NCBI RefSeq assembly: GCF_900108095.1
Contig: NZ_FNWL01000006.1
Span: forward strand, 1 to 64,000
Direction: 5' to 3'
DNA length: 64,000 nucleotides
Source: Natronorubrum sediminis
Lineage (GTDB): Archaea > Halobacteriota > Halobacteria > Halobacteriales > Natrialbaceae
In this document: piece by piece, positions 8,893 through 17,639 of the stretch
How positions within the stretch are numbered: position 1 is the stretch's first letter
Layout of the letters: each line of letters begins with the position of its first letter
Position numbers and translations under genes: made by a program
The notes under the pieces: generated by a model
What the model saw: only the letters and a program-made list of their open reading frames with translations
The model's database searches: none
What the model was told of the DNA's origin: nothing

Positions 8893-10061
8893 ACCTCGAG
8901 GACTACACCGTCCTCGACCTAACGTGGTTGCTGCCGGGGCCCTACGGGACGATGCTGCTGGCCGATATGGGTGCCGAAGTCATCAAAATTGAGGAACCGA
9001 CTCGCGGCGATTACGCCCGCTGGCTCGAGCCAGAAGTCGAACCGACGGATTCGGGCGCGCTGTTCCACTCGGTCAATCGAAACAAAAAGAGCGTCACGCT
9101 CGATCTCAAGAGCGACGCGGGCCGGGAGACGTTCTTCGAACTGGTCGCCGACGCGGACGCCGTCTTCGAGCAGTTCCGACCCGGCGTCGTCGACCGCCTC
9201 GGCATCGGCTACGACGACCTCCGCGAGGTGAACGAAGAGATCGTCTACTGCTCGCTGTCCGGCTACGGACAGGACGGGCCCTACAGCGACCGCGTCGGCC
9301 ACGATATCAACTACGTCGGACTGGCCGGCCTCCTCGGTGAGACCGTTTCGAAAGACGGGACGTTCCCGGCCGTCCCCGCCTACCAAATCGGAGACAAGGT
9401 CGGCGGCATGTTCAGCGCGTTCATGATCGTCTCGGCGTTGCTCGACCGCGAGGCGGGTAACGGCGGCCAATACCTCGACGTCTCGATGACGGACGTCGTC
9501 GCGTCGCTCGGAACGGGCCAGAGCTGGCGGGCGTTCAGGAGCGAGGAACTGCCCGAATCGGAGCGCTCGCCGGCGGCGATGGAAGCGCCGTGTTACCACG
9601 TTTACGAGACGAAAGACGGCAAGTACGTGACGATCGCCCCCCGCGAGGAGAAGTTCTGGGCGCAACTCCTCGAGGAACTGGATCGCGAGGATTTGGCTGA
9701 GTACCAGTTCGCGACCGGCGAGGACGCGGCGTACGCTCGCGAGGAACTCCAGTCGGAGTTCGATAAGCGAACGCGCGAGGAGTGGGAGGAGTACCTGTCC
9801 GAAGAGACGATGTTCGCCCCGGTCAACGAATTCGACGAAGTGTTCGAACACCCGCAACTCCGGGCACGGGATATGCTCGGGGAGATGGAGGTTGGTGACG
9901 GCGAGGCGTTCTCGTACGTTGGCTTCCCGGCGAAGTCCTCGAGCGAAATCGAGGATATGCGGTCACCAGCGCCCGAGTTCGGTGAACACACGGACGAGGT
10001 TCTCTCTCGAGTCGTCTCCGAAGAGCGATTGAAGGAACTCGAGGAGAACGACGTCATCTGA
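8889..10061 (+). CDS. CaiB/BaiF family enzyme, alpha-methylacyl-CoA racemase-like
   Basis: A 390-residue class III CoA-transferase-fold protein. It begins with VLDLTWLLPGPYGTMLLADM, the family signature. Motifs GHDINYVGLAG (near residue 140) and IGDKVGGMFSA (near residue 175) correspond to the His and Asp of alpha-methylacyl-CoA racemase, and PREEKFW takes the place of the EPQFY segment with the third catalytic acid. A racemase acting on 2-methyl-branched acyl-CoAs is therefore as likely as a CoA transferase. The start is the ATG inside the ATGA overlap with the upstream short ORF. It is followed by the ACAD10/11-like gene, which has its own promoter. Confidence 0.85.
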   Translation: MNLEDYTVLDLTWLLPGPYGTMLLADMGAEVIKIEEPTRGDYARWLEPEVEPTDSGALFHSVNRNKKSVTLDLKSDAGRETFFELVADADAVFEQFRPGVVDRLGIGYDDLREVNEEIVYCSLSGYGQDGPYSDRVGHDINYVGLAGLLGETVSKDGTFPAVPAYQIGDKVGGMFSAFMIVSALLDREAGNGGQYLDVSMTDVVASLGTGQSWRAFRSEELPESERSPAAMEAPCYHVYETKDGKYVTIAPREEKFWAQLLEELDREDLAEYQFATGEDAAYAREELQSEFDKRTREEWEEYLSEETMFAPVNEFDEVFEHPQLRARDMLGEMEVGDGEAFSYVGFPAKSSSEIEDMRSPAPEFGEHTDEVLSRVVSEERLKELEENDVI

Positions 10062-10209
10062 TTCCGATCGTCGACGTAAATCCGGCGACCTGTTTTCGCT
10101 GTCGACGGTTCCGAACGTCAATACGACGAGAAAGCGGCCCCAAACTGACGTCACCGAAGCGCGGTTGTCCGGACGTAATTTTAAATCACGCTCGCTCGAG
10201 AGTACTGCT

Positions 10210-11418
10210 ATGGAGTACCAAGACTCCGAGCGATCGAGAGAATTAGCCGGGCGAGCCCGAGATTTCGTCGACGATGTCGTGATACCGCGAGAGCGCGAAC
10301 TACCGGGAGGAACTGCGGTCCCCGACGACGTTATCGCCGAGCTTCGCGAAGAAGCGAAATCTCGAGACCTGTATGCGCCACAGATCGGCGAAGAGTACGG
10401 AGGGATGGGCGTCGACTTCCGAGACGTGCTTCCGCTGTTCGAAGAAGCCGGTCGAAGTCTGCTCGCCCCGCCTGCAATGCGCGTCGATGCGCCCGACGAA
10501 GGAAACATGCATACCCTCGAGATGGCGGGCACGGAAGACCAGAAAGACCGGTGGCTTCGGCCGCTTCTCGAGGGGGAGCTCACGTCTGCGTTTTCGATGA
10601 CCGAACCCAGACAGGGTGGCGGTGCGGATCCGAAGATGATCGGGACGACCGCCGAGAAAGACGGCGACGAGTGGGTCATCGACGGTCACAAGTGGTGGAT
10701 CACGAACGGGGGCGAAGCCGACTTCTACATCACGCTCGCACGAACTGACCAGGAGAAGCATCCCTACGAAGGCTGTTCGCTCATCGTCGTCCCCGAAGAC
10801 ACGCCCGGACTGGACGTCGAACGCGATATCCCACACCTTGGAGACGACGTCGTGTCCCACGTTCACTCGGAAATCCGCTACGACGACGTCCGCGTCCCCG
10901 AAGAGAACCTACTGGGCGAAGAAGGAGAAGGGTTCACCATTGCACAGAAACGCCTCGGACCGGCGCGACTCACGCACTGCATGCGCTACTCCGGGATGGC
11001 CGCTCGAGCGCTCGAGGTCGCGAAGGCGTACACGAGCGACCGCGAAGGGTTCGGCGATCCGATCGCCGATAAACAAGGGGTCCGGTTCGAGATTGCGGAG
11101 GCTGAGACTAACTTGCACGCTGCGCGGACGATGGTTCGTCACGCGGCAGATGAAATCTCCCGTGGGAACCAGGCACGCGTCGAGGTGTCGATGTGCAAGT
11201 TCTTCACCGCGAACGTCACGGAAAACGCGATCAACACCGCACTTCAGTTCTGTGGAGCTAGTGGCATCGGCAAAGATTTGCCGATCGCTGACTTCTACGA
11301 GAACGTTCGACAGTTCCGTATCGTCGACGGTCCAGACGAGGTTCACAAGCGGGTGATCGCTCGTAACGCGTACGAAAACGTCGATATGGATGAATTAGAT
11401 CCGTTGCCGACGTTCTGA
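10210..11418 (+). CDS. Acyl-CoA dehydrogenase, ACAD10/11 type
   Basis: A 402-residue acyl-CoA dehydrogenase. It has FSMTEPRQGGGADPKMI, the DGHKWWITNGGEADFYI block, RVPEENLLGEEGEGF, and the C-terminal RIVDGPDEVHKRVIAR segment. That last segment is typical of the ACAD10/11 subgroup rather than classical short-chain enzymes. In that subgroup the dehydrogenase works with an APH-type kinase on 4-hydroxyacyl-CoAs, and such a kinase lies at 7597. The ATG at 10210 follows TTTTAAATC (about 10179-10187) at TATA distance, supporting a leaderless start. Confidence 0.9.
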   Translation: MEYQDSERSRELAGRARDFVDDVVIPRERELPGGTAVPDDVIAELREEAKSRDLYAPQIGEEYGGMGVDFRDVLPLFEEAGRSLLAPPAMRVDAPDEGNMHTLEMAGTEDQKDRWLRPLLEGELTSAFSMTEPRQGGGADPKMIGTTAEKDGDEWVIDGHKWWITNGGEADFYITLARTDQEKHPYEGCSLIVVPEDTPGLDVERDIPHLGDDVVSHVHSEIRYDDVRVPEENLLGEEGEGFTIAQKRLGPARLTHCMRYSGMAARALEVAKAYTSDREGFGDPIADKQGVRFEIAEAETNLHAARTMVRHAADEISRGNQARVEVSMCKFFTANVTENAINTALQFCGASGIGKDLPIADFYENVRQFRIVDGPDEVHKRVIARNAYENVDMDELDPLPTF

Positions 11419-11505
11419 GGACATCACGAGTACCACTCCGTGTGTGTGGTATACTAGCATTCTTATAAAAAATGCTATTTGGGACTACTGTGACTCTTTA
11501 CGTGT

Positions 11506-11940
11506 ATGTATCAGAACGTACTCGTCCCGGTAAACGGGACCGAGATTTCGGAAACGGCGATTCCACACGCGTTGGAACTGGCAGAAAAACACGACGCGGT
11601 CATCCACGCACTTTGTGCGTACAATCGCGAGGGTGGGTACGGGTCGCTATCGATCGAATCCGCCCAGCGTCAAGAGGAGGACCTACAGGACCGTGCCCAA
11701 GAGATCGCAACGGCGGTCGCTGATCGCGCCGAGGACGAAGGAATCGAAGCTGTCAGTGCGGTGAGCAGCGGTGACCCGGCCGATTCGATACTCGACTATA
11801 TCGACGAGAAGGACATCGACATCGTCGCAATCGGTGCTCGAAAGCGGTCACCAACCGGCAAATTGTTGTTCGGTAGTGTGACTCAGACCGTGCTTCTTCA
11901 CGCGAATATTCCAGTCGTCGTGACCGGTTCAACGGAGTGA
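11506..11940 (+). CDS. UspA family universal stress protein
   Basis: A 144-residue single UspA domain. It starts MYQNVLVPVNGTE and ends with the nucleotide-binding pattern GARKRSPTGKLLFGSVTQTVL, fitting the G-x2-G-x9-G(S/T) motif loosely at the first Gly positions. The last strand IPVVVTG is conserved. TTATAAAA at 11463-11470 is the likely TATA box, giving a leader of about 10-15 bases. It directly precedes the symporter pair; UspA proteins often accompany haloarchaeal transporters, perhaps as nucleotide-responsive modulators (inferred). Confidence 0.9.
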   Translation: MYQNVLVPVNGTEISETAIPHALELAEKHDAVIHALCAYNREGGYGSLSIESAQRQEEDLQDRAQEIATAVADRAEDEGIEAVSAVSSGDPADSILDYIDEKDIDIVAIGARKRSPTGKLLFGSVTQTVLLHANIPVVVTGSTE

Positions 11941-12040
11941 ATGCGATTGTTAGGTAGTATGACTGCGAATACGTGAGAAAAAACAAACATAATGTTTTAG
12001 TAACCGGGTCGGAACAGATGTTGTGAAGGTATGGTACGCC

Positions 12041-12367
12041 ATGGCAAATAAAACACCAGAAGATAATCCGTCGACAGCAGTGAACGATTCGAACGGGGGT
12101 GGAGCACCCGAAACGTCAGAGGAAAACGTGATCGCGTACGAGGACATCAGTTTCACGGACCAACCTGGTTTCAAGCCGATGATCGTCATCGGGTCGCTCG
12201 TCATAATCTCGTTCATCCTGCTCGCCGGATTACCGCAATATGCCGAACCCGGGGACGGCGAATTTACGCTGTTCACGTACACGACCGTGGTTTGGGGACT
12301 CGTGATTGTCGTCCTCGGATTCGCCTACGAGTACTGGCTGATGAAGATCGAGGGAGGTGGGTGGTAA
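12041..12367 (+). CDS. Small two-helix membrane protein, likely symporter partner
   Basis: A 108-residue protein with a hydrophilic N-terminus rich in D, N and E (about 40 residues), then two hydrophobic segments: MIVIGSLVIISFILLAGL and TVVWGLVIVVLGFAYEYW. Its TAA ends one base before the ATG of the sodium:solute symporter, so the two are clearly co-translated. Several prokaryotic SSS transporters have a small membrane subunit in this position. I do not recognise the exact family. The ATG at 12041 is the first in frame after a short run of non-ATG codons. Confidence 0.75.
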   Translation: MANKTPEDNPSTAVNDSNGGGAPETSEENVIAYEDISFTDQPGFKPMIVIGSLVIISFILLAGLPQYAEPGDGEFTLFTYTTVVWGLVIVVLGFAYEYWLMKIEGGGW

Positions 12368-12368
12368 T

Positions 12369-13868
12369 ATGCTCAACCCACTGCAAGTCACACCGGAAGT
12401 TTCGAGCGGACCGGAAGCGGTCACGATGCTCGTCCTGTACTTCATTCTGGTCACCGCGATAGGAGTGTACTTCTTCCGGAAATCGCGCGAGAGCACCGGT
12501 GATTTCTGGATCGCAGGCGGGAACATCCCGCTTTACGTCCAGGTCTTCGCGTACTTCGCGGTCACGGCGAGCGCCGGTTCGTTCTTCGGATTCGGTGGCT
12601 TCGCTTACGACTTCGGGGCAGCGTTCTCCTCGATGGTCGTGATCGCCGTCTGTGCAGGCGGATTGATGATGATGGTCACGATCGCTGCACCGATGCGACG
12701 AAGCGGCGTTTACACCGTACCGGATTACATGAAAAAACGATACCAGAGTACGAGCGTTCGGTTACTCGCTGGTATTCTCTTCGCCGTGGCGTCCTGGGCG
12801 TATCTCGTGCCCCAGCTGACCGCAGCGGGGATTACGATGGAGTTCGTTTTGCCCGATCTCGGCTACGAACTGGGGCTGTTCGTCAGCGTGGTCATCTTCG
12901 CACTGTACGTTTCACTGGGCGGGATGTGGGCGGTCACCTGGACCGACTTCATTCAGGGGATAATGATGTTCATCCTCACCCTACTCCCGCTCCCCATCAT
13001 CTTCGCTGACATGGGCGTCGGCGGAACGCTGAGCGGTGCGATGGCGAACGATCCGGCCTTCGCGAGTAATTCCGCACCCTACCTCATGATATTGGGTGTC
13101 GGCTTCTCGTGGATTTTCGCGTACCTCGGTCTGCCGCAGTTCGGACAGCGAGTGCTCTCGAGTTCCGATGCGAAGACTGCCCGCCGAGGCTTCATGTGGA
13201 TGAACTTGCTCTACATTAGCGCGTTCGTGCTATCCGCGTTCTTCGTCGCGGGTGCCGCGATGGCGCTCGAGCCGGACCTCGCGACCGCTGATCACTTCTA
13301 CTACGCCGTTCTGGAAGAGTACACCGGACCGATCGTTCAAGGGATTGGTGCGGCCGGTTTGCTGGCCGCAGTGATGTCCTCGACGGACGCGCTGCTCGTC
13401 GCGCTCAGCGCGAGCGTCTCACACGACATCCCCGAGTCACTGGACATGGGACTAACGGAGAAACAAGAGACGCGGTTCGGAACGGTCGTGATCTGGGTCG
13501 GTGCGCTCGCGGCCGCGTACGTCGCGATTTCGCCGCCGGGAATCATCGGCGTTATGACCACGATCATCGCCGGCTTCGCGGCCTCCGGGTTGTTCCCCGC
13601 GTTAGCGATCGGTACGTGGTGGAAGCGCGCCAACGCACCGGGTGCAATTGCGGCGATGCTCGTTGGAGGAATCTCGTACGTGGTCTTGTTCCTTGGTGGA
13701 TTCATGCCCGTCGAACAGTCGGAAGTCCTCGTGACGGTTCCACTCGGCGTGATTACGTTTATCGTGGTCACGTTGGCGACGCGCCGGCCAACCGGCGAAG
13801 AACTGCAGGGCTTCATCCAATTCCACCGTACCGACGACACGCCGACGACGGTCGTCTCTGACGACTGA
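12369..13868 (+). CDS. Sodium:solute symporter (SSS family)
   Basis: A 499-residue, very hydrophobic protein with about 13 membrane segments. The first helix is followed by the family-typical STGDFWIAGGNIPLYVQ loop; SLGGMWAVTWTDFIQG and VMSSTDALLVALSASVSHDI are also signature SSS segments. It should import a carboxylate or similar small solute with Na+. Position in an acyl-CoA catabolic cluster suggests an organic acid (inferred). The ATG at 12369 lies one base after the small partner's stop. The cytosolic C-terminus is short. Confidence 0.93.
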   Translation: MLNPLQVTPEVSSGPEAVTMLVLYFILVTAIGVYFFRKSRESTGDFWIAGGNIPLYVQVFAYFAVTASAGSFFGFGGFAYDFGAAFSSMVVIAVCAGGLMMMVTIAAPMRRSGVYTVPDYMKKRYQSTSVRLLAGILFAVASWAYLVPQLTAAGITMEFVLPDLGYELGLFVSVVIFALYVSLGGMWAVTWTDFIQGIMMFILTLLPLPIIFADMGVGGTLSGAMANDPAFASNSAPYLMILGVGFSWIFAYLGLPQFGQRVLSSSDAKTARRGFMWMNLLYISAFVLSAFFVAGAAMALEPDLATADHFYYAVLEEYTGPIVQGIGAAGLLAAVMSSTDALLVALSASVSHDIPESLDMGLTEKQETRFGTVVIWVGALAAAYVAISPPGIIGVMTTIIAGFAASGLFPALAIGTWWKRANAPGAIAAMLVGGISYVVLFLGGFMPVEQSEVLVTVPLGVITFIVVTLATRRPTGEELQGFIQFHRTDDTPTTVVSDD

Positions 13869-13956
13869 TCGACTCGAATTTGCTGTTTTCTCGAAGGGGA
13901 CGAACGGTCGTCGTACGACCAACAACCGAGTGAGACGAAATCCGAGAGATTAGACG

Positions 13957-14481
13957 TCAGGCAGCGTCCGATACCGATTCCTGATCCACGCCGAGCCAGT
14001 ACGTCCAGAGAACCCGAATCTTCCATCGAAGGAGGAACGCGAGACGGAACCCAACGTGATGGGTTACCTTCCACGGCGGATGGTCACTCAGGTCGACCAT
14101 CCGTTGGACGAACCGTGCAATGTACGGACGCGTCGTGTTGTCGATGTCTCGAAGGTCGACGACACACGCACCCGACGTCATCTCCTCTCGCTCTTCTTCG
14201 GGGGAGAAGAACTTGAGCGCAAATCCAACCCCCGGATTCGACTTTGCGGTCACCGTCTGGATAGTAAACGGGACCGGCGATTCGACGGTGATTTCGTCAC
14301 CGGTTTCGCCGGCCCCGAGCATGAACCGCTCGCCGTCTGTCGTCTCTAACTCCTCGAGAGAGTACTCGTACCCGAGGTCTTCGAGCGCCTCGGTCGCCAG
14401 TTCGACGAACTCCTCGCGCTCCAACCCACAGAAGGTACGCCACCGCCGACCGATGTACAGCGTCAGCAGTCTCCGGAACAT
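13957..14481 (-). CDS. Conserved-looking haloarchaeal protein of unknown function
   Basis: A 174-residue soluble protein starting MFRRLLTLYIGRRWRTFCGL, acidic in the middle (FSPEEEREEMTSG) and ending in a basic or aromatic region (LRWKIRVLWTYWLG). I see no catalytic motif. Codon use is like the neighbours and the frame is free of stops, supporting a real gene. It is convergent with the symporter gene and precedes, on the opposite strand, the iron-ADH-like gene. No function is assigned. Confidence 0.7.
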   Translation of the reverse strand: MFRRLLTLYIGRRWRTFCGLEREEFVELATEALEDLGYEYSLEELETTDGERFMLGAGETGDEITVESPVPFTIQTVTAKSNPGVGFALKFFSPEEEREEMTSGACVVDLRDIDNTTRPYIARFVQRMVDLSDHPPWKVTHHVGFRLAFLLRWKIRVLWTYWLGVDQESVSDAA

Positions 14482-14624
14482 ACTCGGAAAACAATGGGGC
14501 CGGGAAAATCAATTGTGGTTAGTGTACAACGAGCTACGTTACGCGAAAACGAGGGTCGCAGTCGTCGACTCGCAACTCGATTCGAGTGTAATTCTTTCGT
14601 CTTCAGCGTCCACGTCTCACCGAC

Positions 14625-15815
14625 TTACCACGCCTTTCGGAGGACCGCCTCGAGTTCGTCCGCGGTCGGTTCGAGTCCGTCGGGCGCGTTCGTCATCATC
14701 ACGTCGTCTGCGACGTCGGTCGCGATTTCCGACAGGTCCGATTCGGACATGTCGTCGATTTCGCGAAGCCCCGTGGGAAGGTCGAGAGCGTTCCGGACCG
14801 TTTCGACGGCATCGATGACGGCGGCGGCAGTCGCGTCCGGATCGTCGGCCGGACCGACATCGAACCCTTCAGCCAGCAGGTCTCTGCGACCGTAGACGTT
14901 GTCGAAGACGTACCGAAGCGCGTGGGGCGCGATAATGCCGTGAGCGCCACCCTGTTGGATGGCGTACCCTCGAGAAATTCCGTGACCGAACGAGTGAATG
15001 ACCGACGCGGTGACGTTCTCGCCGCCCAAGGCGCCGTATTGGGCCAACACGGTGCCGACGATCGAGTCGTGTAGCGTCTCTTCGCTGCGGTCGCCCTGTC
15101 CGAGGCGCGGTAGCCCTCGACCGAGCAATCGGAGACTCCGAACCGCCGTTCCGTCCGTTATCGGCGTCGCATTATGCGCGTACAACGACTCGACCGCCTT
15201 GTCGAAGCCGTTCATAGCCGACGCACAGAGAATCTCGTGCGGCGTCGTCTCGAAGAGCGCCGGATCGTAACACAGCGCTTCGGGCATCAACCGTCTACCG
15301 ATGAGGGCACCGCGAGTGAACCCCGACTCGCGGGCGGTGATCCCAGCAACGGCGGAGAGGTCCGAACCGGCAAGTGTCGTCGGTACCGCGACGATCGGAA
15401 CTACCTCTTCCTCCGGCATCGGAATCGTTCGCTGACGTTCGAACGTCGATCGAACACCTTCCTCCGACCGGTCGCCGGCCGAAACGACGCTCATCACTTT
15501 CGCGATATCCAAACTGCTTCCACCGCCGAGACTCACGAGCGCGTCGACATCGTCCGCGTTCATCCGATCGACGCCGTCGAAGACGGTCGTCAATCGCTTG
15601 TCCGGAGTCGTCTCGTCGAACACGCCCGCGAGCCTATCGCCGATCCCGTCGACGACCGGATCGATCACCGAGTCGGTCGCACCGACGGTCGATCCGCAGA
15701 CGATCAACGCCCGCTCGGCGCCGATACGCTCGAGTTCGTCCTCAATTCGTGCGACGCTGTTCCGGCCGTAGACGATCGTCCCCGGATCGTACGCGAATCG
15801 GTAGTTAGCTGCCAT
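14625..15815 (-). CDS. Iron-containing alcohol dehydrogenase family protein with altered metal site
   Basis: A 396-residue member of the iron-ADH/dehydroquinate-synthase fold. It has the NAD-binding LVSLGGGSSLDIAK segment near residue 95. In the metal-binding helix the usual M-D-A-L-T-H-A-I-E reads M-N-G-F-D-K-A-V-E, so by my alignment the first Asp and first His ligands are Asn and Lys. The later histidines (VIHSFGHG and GGAHG) are kept. It could oxidise or reduce a hydroxy/keto compound, but the altered site makes metal dependence doubtful. The ATG at 15815 follows AATGTATTTC on the minus strand at TATA distance. Confidence 0.85.
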   Translation of the reverse strand: MAANYRFAYDPGTIVYGRNSVARIEDELERIGAERALIVCGSTVGATDSVIDPVVDGIGDRLAGVFDETTPDKRLTTVFDGVDRMNADDVDALVSLGGGSSLDIAKVMSVVSAGDRSEEGVRSTFERQRTIPMPEEEVVPIVAVPTTLAGSDLSAVAGITARESGFTRGALIGRRLMPEALCYDPALFETTPHEILCASAMNGFDKAVESLYAHNATPITDGTAVRSLRLLGRGLPRLGQGDRSEETLHDSIVGTVLAQYGALGGENVTASVIHSFGHGISRGYAIQQGGAHGIIAPHALRYVFDNVYGRRDLLAEGFDVGPADDPDATAAAVIDAVETVRNALDLPTGLREIDDMSESDLSEIATDVADDVMMTNAPDGLEPTADELEAVLRKAW

Positions 15816-15926
15816 ATGGTAACTCTGCACAGAGTCTGCGAAATACATTTGGATCGGAACGATCGAACGTCTCTCGACGGAGAACGCGGATGCAAAATAG
15901 CGGTGGTCGGTGTGGTCGGATTCCGG

Positions 15927-16307
15927 TCAGTTCGGTTCGAAAACAGGGGCAACGCCCTCGTTCTCGATCGTACCTGCCAGTTCGACCGTCTGGCCGATCT
16001 CGACGGGCTCCGGAACGTGGGCCATCACTCGAGCGTCGTCGAGGTCGACGAGCACGATGTGATACGGACCGTCGAACCCTTCGGGAACGACTTCAAGTCG
16101 CGTCTCGGTGTACACCGTACCGGTTGTCGGCAGTTCGACCGTCTCGATGTCTCGGTTGCCACACCGAGCGCACGCCGCCTTCGGTGCGGCAGTCGCGTGA
16201 CCACAGTCACCGCAGTGTTGTCCGAGCACCGTTCCATCGCGAATCGCGGTCACCCAATCGCTGTACGTCAACTCGTCCGGAACAGTCTCGAGATCGTCCT
16301 CGCTCAT
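15927..16307 (-). CDS. DUF35/OB-fold zinc-ribbon protein, thiolase partner
   Basis: A 126-residue protein with an N-terminal zinc ribbon (CGDC...CARCG, residues about 32-50) and a C-terminal OB fold (TGTVYTETRLEV onward). Its ATG overlaps the thiolase stop by ATGA (16304-16307), so the two are co-translated. In archaea and actinobacteria such DUF35 proteins form complexes with SCPx-type thiolases or ChsH-type hydratases and help channel CoA substrates. The same is inferred here. Confidence 0.88.
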   Translation of the reverse strand: MSEDDLETVPDELTYSDWVTAIRDGTVLGQHCGDCGHATAAPKAACARCGNRDIETVELPTTGTVYTETRLEVVPEGFDGPYHIVLVDLDDARVMAHVPEPVEIGQTVELAGTIENEGVAPVFEPN

Positions 16308-17476
16308 GGTGTGGCCTCCATGACGGTTACGAACGTCGTCGCAGTATCGCCACCGAGGTTGTGTGCGATGGCGGTCTCCGCATCCTCGACCTGTCGCTCT
16401 CCGACGTCGCGGCGGAGTTGTTCGGTGAGTTCGACGATCTGAGCGGTACCGGTGGCACCGATCGGATGTCCCTTCGCTTTAAGTCCACCGCTGGGGTTGA
16501 CCGGGGTCTCGCCGTCGAGCGCCGTGCGACCCTCGGCCGCTGCGACGCCCCCGTCTCCGTCAGGAACGAGTCCGAGCGCCTCGATTGCGATTACCTCCGC
16601 ACCGGTGAAGCAGTCGTGAACTTCGGCGAAATCAACGTCGTCGGCATCGATCTCGGCTTGTCGGTACGCTTCCGTTGCCGCGTCCCGTGCAGCCGTCGTC
16701 TCGGTCAGCCCCTGCTTATCGGCGACCGGGACGATATCCGTTGCGTGACCGATGCCAGTCACCATCACGCCCTCTCCGTCATAGCTGTCCGCGAGGTCGG
16801 CGGACGTGACGACGACCGCGGACGCGCCGTCCGAGAACGGACAACAGTCCATAAGGCGGAACGGGTCTGCGATGATCGGACTCTCGAGGACGTCTTCGAC
16901 CGTTGCATCCCCACCGAAATGGGCGCGCGGATTCATGCTTCCGTGGTGTTGGTTTTTGACTGCGACCTCGGCGAGTTGTTCTCGAGTCGTTCCGTGGTCG
17001 TACATGTGACGCTTGGTTAGCAATGCGAAGACGCCGGGAAACGTAATGCCCGTGGGCTGTTCGTATTGGCGGTGAGTCGCGCTGGCAAAAATCTCGGTCA
17101 TTTCGTCGGTCTCTTTCCCTGTCGTCGGCGTGCACCGCTCGACGCCGCCGATCAATACGGTGTCGTGAATTCCGTTTTCGACCGCCTGAACGGCGTGTTT
17201 AAACGCGCTCGAGGAGGTTGCACAGGCGTCTTCGAATCGTTGACAGGGGATCCCTCGAAGACCGATGTGACTCGCCACTGCGGGCGCGAGGTGGGACTCG
17301 TTTTCCGTCATTCCACCGAGCGTGTTCCCGAGATAGAACGCGTCGATTTCGTTTCGGTCGATGCCAGCGTCGTCGAGCGCCGGCAAAGCGGCGTCGGCGA
17401 ACAGTTCCGACAGTGGTTGGTCGTGAGGACCGAATTTCGTCATACCGGCCCCTACGACTGTGGCTCGTGCTTCCAT
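16304..17476 (-). CDS. Thiolase, SCPx-type acetyl-CoA acyltransferase
   Basis: A 390-residue thiolase of the sterol-carrier-protein-X group. The nucleophile region is FEDACATSSSAFKHAV (Cys near residue 86). NPSGGLKAKGHPIGATGTAQ and the following EQLRRDVGERQ match the second His region, and a late Cys is replaced by the typical HNLGG of this group. It should cleave a 3-ketoacyl-CoA with CoA, the last step of the cluster. The start at 17476 (MEARATVVGAG) lies 27 bases after CTTTATGATAAC on the minus strand, a convincing TATA box; the longer frame upstream is rejected. It is followed by the DUF35 partner. Confidence 0.92.
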   Translation of the reverse strand: MEARATVVGAGMTKFGPHDQPLSELFADAALPALDDAGIDRNEIDAFYLGNTLGGMTENESHLAPAVASHIGLRGIPCQRFEDACATSSSAFKHAVQAVENGIHDTVLIGGVERCTPTTGKETDEMTEIFASATHRQYEQPTGITFPGVFALLTKRHMYDHGTTREQLAEVAVKNQHHGSMNPRAHFGGDATVEDVLESPIIADPFRLMDCCPFSDGASAVVVTSADLADSYDGEGVMVTGIGHATDIVPVADKQGLTETTAARDAATEAYRQAEIDADDVDFAEVHDCFTGAEVIAIEALGLVPDGDGGVAAAEGRTALDGETPVNPSGGLKAKGHPIGATGTAQIVELTEQLRRDVGERQVEDAETAIAHNLGGDTATTFVTVMEATP

Positions 17477-17639
17477 ACGGCGTATGCTATGTGACCTGTT
17501 ATCATAAAGACTGAGACGTGGTAACTGGCTGTGTCGTCTCGAGTCCATACCGATTCGACTAGCCCGTCCGAGCCGATACACCCCTCGAACGAACACCGGG
17601 CGGTAAGTATATGAGATGGAAGGTCGAACGCCAAGTTGT

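Noticed and set aside
8919-9857. 312-codon minus-strand frame over the CaiB/BaiF gene
   Set aside because: Antisense of a gene with clear family motifs and codon bias.
15174-16442. 422-codon plus-strand frame over the ADH-like, DUF35 and thiolase genes
   Set aside because: Arg/Asp-rich translation with no family features; it is the antisense shadow of three well-supported genes in a GC-rich genome.
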